Assembly (NCBI RefSeq): GCF_020379485.1
Contig: NC_063452.1
Location: forward strand, 28,154,770 to 28,218,769
DNA from: Brassica napus
Lineage: Eukaryota > Streptophyta > Magnoliopsida > Brassicales > Brassicaceae
Reading direction: 5' to 3'
Length of the DNA: 64,000 bases
Numbering within the stretch: the first letter of the stretch is position 1; the number at the start of each line of letters is the position of its first letter. The position numbers and the translations under genes were made by a program. Positions 10,033 to 19,944 of the stretch are shown here, piece after piece. The notes under the pieces were generated by a model. The model did not search any database. It was not told the origin of the DNA and saw nothing but the letters and a program-made list of their open reading frames with translations.

Positions 10033-10864
10033 TTTTGACTATTAGGATTACTAGTTTTATTATTAGTAAGTCGGACTACTAAGATTACTGGTTTTATTAT
10101 ATGTTATTCGGACTACCATATATATTGCAAGTAATACGTATGTTTAGTATATAAAACCCATATATTTATGTTAATAGACTACATATATAGTAAATATGTA
10201 TATTTAAAACTATTTTTTGATGATTATTTTCAACAGTTTAAGAAAACTTATCATTTTCTAAAAAAACTTCCTTAACTTTCATTGTTAGTATGTGAATGGT
10301 TAGGCTATAGTAAGAAGAATCTAACGAAATATGTATTTCTGGCAAATTTTTGCTGCAAATGTTTTCTTTACCAATAATCATAATGTAAAATCATTGGTTT
10401 TACTACAAAAATTTCTCTTTTGTCATGGTTTAACTAGATAAACGTAAAAATTGCCAAAGTATTACTATGTGTAAAGTAGTATTACTATCTCCTTGAAGAT
10501 TACCATGAATTACTAAGTGTTAAATATAATATTAAATCTATTTATAACGGCTGCACGTTTTACGTGTAAATTTTTTTTTTCTTTTAAAAAATCCCTTATT
10601 TTAATATTATATATTTTAGTGTTTTACATGTGTTAATCATTTCTGGTATTTCATTTTATAGTGGTTTTTAGGCATAGTAAACCTAATATATCCAGTTATC
10701 TGACTAACTCATTTTTGGGCATAGTAGACCTAGTAAATCCATGCAACACACCAAGTTTTAAACATTTAAAAGCATTATCCTACCAAATTTGAAACATCCA
10801 AAATATTTAAATAACATCCTAAATACATAAATAAAAGATAAACAACTAAGAAAGGCCAATATCA
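10033..10864. other. AT-rich intergenic DNA
   Basis: Rich in TTACTA/GGATTACTAG words that also occur upstream of the exon at 9370-9530. No coding, RNA or mobile element is recognised. Confidence 0.4.
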
Positions 10865-11653
10865 TCTTCCTTTAGAATGAGATGCTTCACATCGTTGAAC
10901 TCCACCTCAGTTCCAGCGTACTTGTAGAGTAAATGATTTGTGCTCCAGTCTACACCACAAGAAGAAAGGCCAATATTAGCATGAAACCGAAGCAAACGAA
11001 GAAAGAGCAGCGGCTTGAAGGGGATTGTGAGGTTTACTTACAGGGACAGTGATATCAACTTTGTTCTTCCCAATAATTCCCCTTTCACCCACATCAACGA
11101 CTTCACCTCCTTGAGGTTTCGATTGACCTGTAGATGGAAGTAAGATACCTCCCATTGTCTTCTCCTCTGCCTCCTTGATCTTTGACCCTGTAGATGGAAG
11201 TAAGATACCTCTCATTGTCTTCTCCTCTGCCTCCTTGATCTTCACCAAAATTCTATCTCCCATTGGCTTAATTGAAGTGTACTGTAAATAACACAAGAAA
11301 CAATCAAAAACTTATAATTCATAACTAAAGGAGAAGGAATGTATCCAAATATCTTTACAAACCAAGCTTGTAAAAATAACCTAAAGCTATGTTTTTTTTT
11401 TCATCTGGCCAGAGCTATGGAAACAGCAAATCCAAACATTCAGACAAGTTTTTTCACAGGTTCAATCAAATGAGCAAGTAGTACATACCTTAGGAGCAAC
11501 GACAGAAGCAGCTTTGACAACCAAAGAACGGAACTGGCTCTGCTTAAGGGTGCCTGGTTTCAAAGTTCCAAACTAGGCACTCGAAACTCTGAGCGAGGCT
11601 AAGCTCTTGACTGACACGGTAACTGGTGATACTGAAAGTTGTGTCGTCGCCAT
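10865..11653 (-). pseudogene. CPN20: Plastid co-chaperonin CPN20 pseudogene, first half
   Basis: Three exons of a CPN20 (chloroplast Cpn20/Cpn21) copy. Exon 1 (11653-11489) encodes the transit peptide MATTQLSVSPVTVSVKSLAS and SLVVKAASVVAPK. Exon 2 (11281-11042) encodes YTSIKPMGDRILVKIKEAEE through VDITVP. Exon 3 (10949 to about 10865) encodes TGAQIIYS and KYAGTEVEFNDVKHLILKEDD. Splice sites are canonical. CPN20 normally has two Cpn10 folds; here only the first is present and sequence ends before its last strand. Breaks: an in-frame TAG at the end of the transit peptide, a 2-base insertion after IIYS, and a 60-bp in-frame tandem duplication in exon 2. Introns show it arose by DNA duplication, not reverse transcription. 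Confidence 0.9.
11100..11250 (-). repeat. 60-bp in-frame tandem duplication in CPN20 exon 2
   Basis: The phrase GTAGATGGAAGTAAGATACC occurs at 11130 and 11190. The minus-strand protein therefore repeats the 20-residue block KIKEAEEKTMxGILLPSTGx, which includes the flexible mobile-loop region by which Cpn10-type proteins contact the Cpn60 ring. The two units differ by one visible substitution, so the duplication is recent relative to the gene. Confidence 0.85.
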
Positions 11654-11879
11654 TTCCCCTATCAGTCAAACACACATAAAACTTACAATTGTTAGATTCG
11701 ACCCAGATTTGACCAATTTTCTGCAAAAACCAGTCACTATTGAGAGATCTCATTGGTTTCTCCGCCCAAAGATAAGACCTTTTATGTTCAATTCTCTCTG
11801 TGAACCGATAGTGAAGAGAGAGGGTAGACAAGTAACGAGAAGAGATTCATACCTTGAGGATAAGAGAAAGGATTGTGAC

Positions 11880-12160
11880 TTAAAGGAGTGACGTCGACGT
11901 CGTCTTCTTGACTCATTATTGTTTCCAGCGCGACGTGACCACTGTTGCCGTTGTTGCTGCTGATGATTCTGCTGGTACGACTGATAATCAGGATTCGGCG
12001 GTCTCCACGTCCCGGCTGATATCTTGTCGGTCAGCGAAAGAACAGAACAAAAAACGAATCGAAAAGTTCTAATTTGTTTATTCACAAATTGAAGAAGAGA
12101 AAGCGTTATAGAAAAACTTTCTCGGGAAAAAAATTGGTTAGAGGGAATAGAAAGTGACAA
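11880..12160 (-). pseudogene. Possible Gln/Arg-rich first exon, start codon lost
   Basis: Upstream of the CPN20 relic on the same strand lies a 5'-UTR-like pyrimidine-rich leader followed by an open stretch reading SAGTWRPPNPDYQSYQQ, then a Gln-rich run and an Arg cluster (RRRRRR) before HSFK. The first residue sits after ATATCAGCC; if ATA were once ATG, the protein would begin MSAGTWRPP. I do not recognise the gene. Whether it was once spliced to the CPN20 exons or is the end of a neighbouring gene cannot be told. Confidence 0.3.
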
Positions 12161-12370
12161 ATACGCTCTCAGTTGTTCTTGTCGGAGGGCTTCAAAGGGT
12201 TTAGTTGGAACGAAACACAGTCGTTTTAGCTTTAGATGGGTCGGTTTTGGTGATCGGGTTTGGGTGGTCGAATCTTTGGATTGGGCCGTGTAAATATTCT
12301 AGTTTACTAAGGAGCAATTCGTCTTTAGCCACTCATTAGCCACATTATCCATTTAAAAAAAATAAGAAAG

Positions 12371-12746
12371 TGTTATGAAATAACTTATAATTTATAGTAT
12401 CGAAAAATTTAAATAAAAGTAGAATTTAATACCCGTAGGAAGCAAATAACACTAGTATAAGGGAGAGAGTTTATTATAAGAAGGAAGAAGAAAATGTAAT
12501 GATTCTTTGATTATAAACTTTTGTTCTTGTTTTTGGTGTACAAAAGAGTGAGATGAGTGATGGTATTTATAGTGAACAACAATACATAAAATAACAAAGA
12601 TAGTGCTTAATTTGGTAAATGAGTGGGTGATCATAGTGTTTGATGAGTAGATGATCATAGTGCTTGAGTTGGTAAAGGAGTGGATGATCATAGTGCTTGA
12701 GTTTGGTAAAGAAGTGGATGATCATTTCAATGCTTAATTTATAACA
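12371..12746 (-). repeat. 3' LTR of the complete Copia element
   Basis: 376 bp with TGTTATGAAA/TTTATAACA ends. It contains three GATGATCATAGTGCTTGAG-like subrepeats near the end that faces the interior. It differs from its partner at 17651-18026 at four positions. Confidence 0.95.
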
Positions 12747-12765
12747 CTCCCCCTTGATCATCCAT
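12747..12765 (-). other. Polypurine tract
   Basis: On the minus strand the sequence next to the 3' LTR reads GGATGATCAAGGGGGAG, a normal plus-strand priming tract for a Copia element. A related phrase (GCCTCGTTAAAAACC, CATGGAAAACCCAAT) follows at 12780-12815 and again at 12963-13000, showing a local duplication. Confidence 0.75.
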
Positions 12766-14079
12766 CTTGTATTACGTGGTGCCTCGTTAAAAACCTAGTC
12801 ATGGAAAACCCAATACGAAAAACCGTAGTAAAAGTAAAAAGAGTACAACTACGTAAGCTCCCCCTCGAATGAGTAGTCATAGAACCTTTAGAACAATGAT
12901 AGATTTTCATCTCTCAAATTGTAACATTCTCTTTGGTTGTCTATCTTTTGTATGTTCTTTGTTGCCTCGTTAAAACCTTGTCATGGAAAAACCCAATGGG
13001 ATAAAAAAAACCATGATAAGGAAAAAGAGTACAACCACACTTACTATCATATTTCTTTCTCTGGAAATAATATCTTCAGGATATGCATTCCAATCAACTC
13101 TCTTCAGAGAATTAAGCTTAAGAGAATAAACTCTATTCATTTCTATTATGATATCTAGGGCCTTTAGACTTCTTGTCCATAATTCTCTTTTGACTTAGAC
13201 AATAGTTTATTGGTCTATTTGGATTTCAAACCAAATTTCTTACATATAATCGTATAGAAATTCGTCTCGTACATACGAATTATTCATTTGTAACTATAGA
13301 AGTTACTATTATGATTTTCTTTCTTTTCATATGAAATTACATCTTTCAGTAATGAAAAAGATTAATAATTTTCTTAAATAACACTCTTACGTATGGTATT
13401 TCAGGACCAAACATATACGAGCGTCTTAAATAAAATACTTTAAGGATCTTTATGATAACATCTCAGTTTTAGATCTCCAGTTTAGAATATAAAAACAATA
13501 TAGTATTGTCAAGAGTTTTCTTCCAAAATATAATTTTTCTATAACTCTTCAGGAGTTTTGATTATATTCAAATCATGATTCTATTGATTTATAATCTCTT
13601 GATAAATACAAATGGATACATTTGTTAACCTTATAATATTTCATATATCCCATAAAATAGTTTGTTTCAATTCGATCGAATATGCAGAGTTCCCGGGAAC
13701 ATGATTTTGATATCATCAATCCTTCATGGATTATACTTTCAGGGATTAACATTTTTCAAGTGGATTGTTTCATTCAAGTTCTTCCTTTATTACCAGACTA
13801 TAAGGAACTTGAAACTAGTTGCATCTACCACATGAAATTATGTCTCTTCACAATTAATTTCATATTGATCCTTCTTTGTGTGCAACGGTTCATTTACATC
13901 TCACTTGTTTTACACCTTTTAGTGTATGGACTACTGGTCCAAATACTTCTCTATTTCACAAGAAGTTTATATCTTTGTCTATTGCATCTTTCTGATTTGG
14001 CCAATCATTTCTTTGTGTACACTTTTCAATAGACTTTCTTTCATGATCCTCTTTCTCATTTATTATATCAACTGCTACT

Positions 14080-14290
14080 TTGCATGTATAATATCATCGA
14101 CGTCAATTTTCTTATCGGTTCCATTTTGTTTCATACATGACATAACTTATTGAGATCTCTTCATTTGTCTCAGGTACCTGAATTTTCGTCAGTCATGTTT
14201 AATTTCTCTTCTGGAGATCATACAAAACTATATTGCCTCGTTTTGACCATTATCAATATATGCTCCTTTTCATTTACGAGGATTTATCTT
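14080..14290 (-). pseudogene. Decayed Copia pol hinge region
   Basis: The minus strand keeps EEISISYVMY then WNR, and in a shifted frame KIDVDD. This is the order of the integrase-RT hinge (EIS-x2-YV ... WNR ... VDDIFAY) in this Copia group. Stops and at least two frame changes break it within 70 bp. The rest of the interior shows no intact RT, RNase H or gag motif; the plus-strand reading frames at 13682-14678 are antisense products. Confidence 0.55.
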
Positions 14291-16729
14291 GGGAACCAAT
14301 CTGTCTACCACGCTGCAGGCGTGACTAGCAGTTTGATATTGTTCTTGTAGAACATTTATTCTTATTGGAGCATTTACAGCTGGTATATGTGACTTGATCA
14401 CTATATTTATATGGGTCGTGTCTGGCAACTGCTTTAGTAAGTTTTGAAATGAATTATCTTTTGGACTTCTATTTCACATTGTGTTTAGCCCGAGGATCAA
14501 TGATAATTCATTTCAACTTATTTTCTTTTCCAGCTGTTTATTTTCTCCCCCTTATGTTGGAAGTACTAACTCACTTTTAGAATTCATGTATAGCCTTACT
14601 TATATTTTTCGGGATGGCTCTGGATTCTTAAGTGTCAATAGAGATTTATATCCAACATATATTTCCAACCTCATTTGAAAACACATCTTCATTTGAAGCT
14701 CTGTGGCGGAGCAACATCCAACATTCTTAGATGAAAATGATTGGTTTCTGATCCTATACCAATGATGGGGAGAACTAGTGAATATTTATTGGCTTGATGC
14801 GAACCAGTGTTGCTCAAAATGTTTAGCACTTATCTCAGTGAATGTGCTATAGTCGTTAAAGACTTTAAGAAGTGAATTCACCAATATTATAAAAATGCAT
14901 AGTGGGTGATCAGTCCACTAACATCTTCGTTATTTATGCCAATATCTTATTTTGGCTGGTGAAAACCATATTACCCTTTTATCTTATGGGTAAACAACAT
15001 ATGTCAAATCATTCAGAAGAATCTTCTGGTTCTTATATGACTATGCATATGATTAAGTATATATTCGCATTATTAATGAACCAAAATGGTCTAACTGATT
15101 CATGCCAAATGTAAACTTCTAGTTTACTATACATTTATCTTCATTATACTAATCTTTGTGTAGTACAATATATAAGAGGCTGTAGATATTTTCTCTAAAA
15201 TACTTATACTGCTTTGAGAATTATTTCTGATTGAAATGTATATATCATTTCGTTTGCTTATTGTCTCAACATAAGTGTCTCAAAATCTTACGGATTTACT
15301 TTGAGAAAAATTCATCAATCTTAGTTTTAGTGTAAACATAATCTTCTGGATGTTTGACTTATCATAAAAAGTGAGATTCTTTAACTCTTCCCCTCGAGAT
15401 TATAATACTACAGGTTTATCAATCTCGAATGTATCTCATTTTCTTAATCAACAACATATCCTACATGGGTTATGTATTTTTCGTAGATCCTTTTAACTTT
15501 TGATACTTATAAAAATACAATACCTTAAGAACTTTAAATTGCATTCTTAAGAACTTTAAATTAAATTTTTATGTGCAGTAATACTATGTATACTTCTGGA
15601 GCATCATATATATCCTCTTTTTAAGCATTCTATAAGTTTTTACTACCTTGTATTGTACACACAATAAATTTTCTTTCATCTTCAGATGAATTCATAATTT
15701 CTTTTCTTTATTACCATGTTTATTTTCTCAACTTTAAGTGAGAGTATGAGTTCTATAAAGAAACTCTTTGGACCTTGACCTCATTTATGCTCACGTCTAA
15801 AACCACTATTTATGAGTTTTTAAATGTCATATTCTCTTCAGGAGAATGAATCATAATCAACTAGACGTGATTTATCAATAGATATTTTTCAATATATATG
15901 CATCATAAAAAAATTTCTTGAAGAAATTTTACTTTTAAACTTAACATCCAACATAGTTGGCTTTATTTACAGACTTCAGGTCTTGTAATCTTTAAATGCA
16001 AAATACAAAATGAGCTTTAGGTAATCACTTCAGGTGATAATACCTTTTTTATATATATTATCTTCCAAAACTTATGGATCTTTTAGAGTCAAGCTTTAAA
16101 CTTAAAATCCTCAATATAAATGGTAATAAAATCAAAATATTTCAAATATATATAAATATGTATTAACAAAGGTGTCTTATTATATCAGAAAATAAATAAA
16201 ACTTTCATAGTAATTATTATATAGACTATATTATTACTCTCATGCTTTTTAACAAAGTTTAACCTATCAATCAATTTAATGAACAAATTTATATCACTGC
16301 CAACTTCATGCAAATTGATTTATCTAATCAAGTTTGTTAAACTTGTATATAAAGCATAAAAATACTTATCTTATAAACAGAAGTATATCGGCGATGAAAG
16401 TTTCAGCTGTTCACGTTTCTGAATTGGCTGATAACTTGTACATATCTTTCCGAGAGAATACACAATCCTGAAAACTTTAAATTTTGCTCATATAAACATG
16501 GCCATTACATTAGTAAATATCAACATATAATCCAAATTCTTTTATGATATTAGACCAAAGACTAATCGACAACAAAACTAACCGATTACAAATAATTTCT
16601 TTTATGATGTTAGACCATGAATCATAAAGTATGTTTCCTTAATACCATTAAATCATGAAGCATATTAAAGTATAATAAGCAAAATTTAATTCATAAAATA
16701 ACTATTATTCTTACATATAGACAAGCGTT

Positions 16730-16802
16730 GATATATATATATATATATATCATCGTCTAAAATGACTATATATATATATATATATTTGTTTTTTTTTTTT
16801 TT
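16730..16802. repeat. TA microsatellites and poly(T)
   Basis: Two (TA)n runs at about 16732-16751 and 16767-16785, and a run of T at 16788-16803, inside the Copia interior. Confidence 0.9.
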
Positions 16803-17316
16803 TAGAATTTCGCAATTTTAAAATGAATCATTTATTATGAACTTCATAATTTAAAAACCGTTTACATTAATCATACAAGAAATTACAAGGAGAAGCGATG
16901 TAAATAAAATTAAACCGATATTCATCTTAAATTCACTCGGAGTAAATTCTCCAACGAATAAACCATAAATAGAAACACAAATAAAAATGGCACATAAAAA
17001 CAAAAGTGCGCGAATCATCTTTCTTGAAATGAAAAATCGGAGGAGAGCGATTTGAAATTTTTGAGAGAAGATGAAATGTTTTGGATGATGAAATGGAGTG
17101 AAAATGAGTTGTATTTATAGATGAAAATTACTGTTCATGACCGTTGGAGAAAGGGGAAATTTTTGAAAAATTTTCTTTGTGACCGTTGGGGTTTAATCGA
17201 GTGCACCAAAAATTAGTCTGAAAATATCGTATTAAACGGTCAATCAAATCTATAAAATTTCATAAAAGTGAAAAATTATGACAATGAAATATTTATGTTA
17301 TATGACAACAAATCAT

Positions 17317-17600
17317 GCGACGGCTCAGCCGATCAATGCAGAATAATAAATAAATTATACGGCGGCTCGGCCGACCAATTAATAATAAACAGAATATAAG
17401 GCGGCTCAGCCGACCAATAAATAATAAACAGGATATAAGGCGGCTCGGCCGACCAATAAATAATAAACAGGATATAAGGCGGCTCGGCCGACCAATAAAT
17501 AAATTAAATTACTAGTAAATAATATAGGCGGTATTCCGGCCATTATAACATGATATAAATAATAGTAGAGGCGGTATACCGACCATTATAACAGGGTATA
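17317..17600. repeat. GC-palindromic tandem repeats in the Copia leader
   Basis: Units of 39-40 bp start GGCGGCTCGGCCGACCAATA at 17361, 17400, 17439 and 17478, with degenerate units on both sides (17319, 17526, 17570, the last two as GGCGGTATxCCG). Each carries an inverted CGGCCG-type core in an otherwise AT-rich leader. Placement between PBS and gag matches the GGCCACACGGCC repeats of the left Copia element. Confidence 0.85.
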
Positions 17601-17636
17601 AATGATACAAATAAATTTTACCGAATCGCAGAGTGA

Positions 17637-17650
17637 TCGTGCTGATAACG
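17637..17650 (-). other. Primer binding site-like sequence
   Basis: CGTTATCAGCACG on the minus strand directly abuts the 5' LTR end CA. The same sequence occupies the same place in the left element (1799-1811). It shares only the TATCAG core with the common plant initiator-tRNA PBS (TGGTATCAGAGC), so another primer or a variant is used. Confidence 0.6.
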
Positions 17651-18026
17651 TGTTATGAAATAACTTATAATTTATAGTATCGAGAAATTTAAATAAGAGT
17701 AGAATTTAATACCCGTAGGAAGCAAATAACACTAGTATAAGAGAGAGAGTTTATTATAAGAAGGAAGAAGAAAATGTAATGATTCTTTGATTATAAACTT
17801 TTGTTCTTGTTTTTGGTGTACAAAAGAGTGAGATGAGTGATGGTATTTATAGTGAACAACAATACATAAAATAACAAAGATAGTGCTTAATTTGGTAAAT
17901 GAGTGGGTGATCATAGTGTTTGATGAGTAGATGATCATAGTGCTTGAGTTGGTAAAGGAGTGGATGATCATAGTGCTTGGGTTTGGTAAAGAAGTGGATG
18001 ATCATTTCAATGCTTAATTTATAACA
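17651..18026 (-). repeat. 5' LTR of the complete Copia element
   Basis: 376 bp, ends and subrepeats as in the partner LTR at 12371-12746. It would drive the element's minus-strand transcript, away from the TNL gene to its right. Confidence 0.95.
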
Positions 18027-18133
18027 GAAAGAAATTATATTATCATACGGGGATTTTTGAAGAGGGCTTGGGGCATATCGAGTTAAAGTCCAGTTTGCCC
18101 CTACATCTGTTTGCTCCGTCGATCATTCTAATG

Positions 18134-18713
18134 AATTCCTCGTTTTACATTACAGTGGCTACTGCTCTCGCGGTTGCACTTTTCTGTGTACTTGGTATAC
18201 AAAAAACCCAGACCAGTGGAGCCTTCGTCATCTCTGATCTCATCTCCTCCGTCTCGTTCGTCCCCTCAGTCACGAATCTGGACGCACCAAGTGTTCCGCG
18301 GGGAAGACGTAAGGAAAGGTCTTCTGAGTCATATTCAGAAGGGAGTTCAAAAGCAGAGGAATCGTTCCTTTCATTGATAACGAGATCAAGAGAGGCGAGT
18401 CAGTCGGTCCTGAGCTCTTTCGAGCGATTAGGGAATCAAAGATCGCCATTGTCTTGCTCTCAAAGAACTACTCTTCGTCTAGCTGGTGTCTCAACGAGTT
18501 GGTGGAGATTATGAGGTGCAGGGATGAGATTGGTCGTCAAACAGTGCTGACTGTGTTCTATCCAGTGGATCCCTCTGATGTGAGAAAGCAGACGGGAGAC
18601 TTCGGGAAAGCCTTTGACAAAACCTGTGTCGGAAAAACGGAAGAGGTGAAGCAGAGATGGAGGCGAGCCTTGATGGACGTTGCCAATATACTCGGAGAGG
18701 ACTCTCGCAACTG
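18134..18713 (+). pseudogene. TNL exon 1: hydrophobic leader and TIR domain
   Basis: It begins MNSSFYITVATALAVALF, a hydrophobic leader typical of RPP1-group TNLs. The frame shifts by about 18240 to a Ser/Pro-rich linker and [24 protein letters not shown]. Near 18345 it shifts again to [26 protein letters not shown] and [12 protein letters not shown]. The last motif keeps the glutamate that is catalytic in TIR NADases. The donor is CTG before GTACGT, and the CT-rich intron ends TTCTTAG. Confidence 0.85.
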
Positions 18714-18762
18714 GTACGTATGTTCTCTTGACTGGTTTAAGGCGTGTGTGTGTTTATGAGTC

Positions 18763-18765
18763 CCT

Positions 18766-18800
<35 letters not shown>
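18763..18800. repeat. CT microsatellite in TNL intron 1
   Basis: A pure (CT)n run of about 38 bp within the 103-bp intron, close to the acceptor, where it acts as an extreme polypyrimidine tract. Confidence 0.95.
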
Positions 18801-18802
<2 letters not shown>

Positions 18803-18816
18803 CATTTGATTCTTAG

Positions 18817-19940
18817 GGATAGAGAAGCGGACATGATTGTTAAAATTGCAAAACATGTGTCGGACGTGTTGAACTATACACCGTCGAGGGATTTTGATGA
18901 CTATGTTGGACTCAGGCCTCATATCACAAAGATCAATTCCTTATTATGCCCAGAGTCTGGTGATGTGAGGATGATAGGGATCTTGGGTCCTCCTGGGATT
19001 GGCAAGACCACCGTTGCAAGATCTCTGGAGATTTCCAATTTGCTGTTTTTATAGAGAATATCAGGCTAACCTATATGAGACGCTGCCATGATGAGGGTTT
19101 TCTGGAGATCATGAAAGGTGAGCGGCAAAGGAAAATTAATTTACAAAGACGGCTCTTGTATGAAATATTCAACCTGAAGGATATCGAGATTCATCATCTA
19201 GGTGCGGTGCAAGAGAGGCTCAAGGACCACAATGTTCTTGTCATTCTTGATGGGGTTGATCAGTTAGAGCAACTAAATGCCATGGCCAAAGAAACTCAGT
19301 GGTTTGGCTATGGAAGTAGGATTATCATCACAACACAAGATCAAAGACTTTTGAGTGCACATGGTATAAGCCATATTTACAAGCTGAACCTTCCAGCTAC
19401 GGATGAAGCTCTCCAGATCTTATGTCTATACGCTTTCGGTCAAAAGTTCCCCCACATGATGGTTTTAAGAAACTTGCTATGGAGTTTACTCAACTTGCGG
19501 GTGAACTTCCTCTGGGTCTTAGAGTTATGGGGTCTTATTTGCGAGGAATGTCCTTGGGCGAGTGGGAAGACGCACTACCAAGGTTAAGGACAGGCCTTGA
19601 CGGTGAGATTGGTGAGATCGAAAGAACTCTAAGATTTAGCTACGACGCCTTAAGCTACAGAGATAAAGCTCTTTTTCTGCACATAGCATGTTTGTTTCAC
19701 GGTTTTCGAGCTGACCATGTGAAACAGTGGCTTGCTAACAGCGGTTTGGACGTTAACCATGGATTGGAAGTCTTAACTCGTAAATCTCTCAAAACTTCAA
19801 ATGTGGGTTTCTTAGGGATGCATTCTTTGCTGCAACAACTGGGGGTTGACATTGTCCGTAAAGAATCTATCAGAGAGCCTGGGAAACGTCAGTTTTTAGT
19901 AGATGTTGATGACATTTCTGATGTTATCACAGACAATGCA
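18817..19940 (+). pseudogene. TNL exon 2: NB-ARC domain
   Basis: Starts READMIVKIAKHVSD. Motifs in order: P-loop GPPGIGKTTVAR, a small deletion and frameshift right after it, FAVFIENIRL, kinase-2 VLVILDGVD, RNBS-B GSRIIITTQD, a frameshift after YAFGQKFP near 19455, GLPL as GELPLGLRVMGS, ALFLHIACLF and the MHD region as MHSLLQQLG, ending REPGKRQFLVDVDDISDVITDNA. The domain would bind ADP/ATP to switch the receptor. The exon ends GCA before GTAAG, where the Harbinger element is inserted. Confidence 0.9.
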
Positions 19941-19944
19941 GTAA

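Larger units (their letters stand above)
12371..18026 (-). mobile_element. Complete Ty1/Copia insertion, minus strand, non-autonomous
   Basis: Two 376-bp LTRs (12371-12746 and 17651-18026) begin TGTTATGAAA and end TTTATAACA, flanked by the 5-bp target duplication GAAAG (12366-12370 and 18027-18031). The PBS-type sequence CGTTATCAGCACG lies next to the right LTR and a polypurine tract, GATCAAGGGGGAG on the minus strand, next to the left one, so the element reads right to left. The LTRs differ at only four positions, all A/G, so insertion is recent. The 4.9-kb interior is very AT-rich and keeps only shattered pol remnants. It must have been mobilised in trans. It lies about 107 bp upstream of the TNL start codon. 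Confidence 0.95.

Noticed and set aside
13682..14678. Plus-strand Leu/Ile/Phe-rich membrane-like proteins
   Set aside because: They are antisense to decayed Copia pol; the minus strand shows the hinge motif of pol in the same place.
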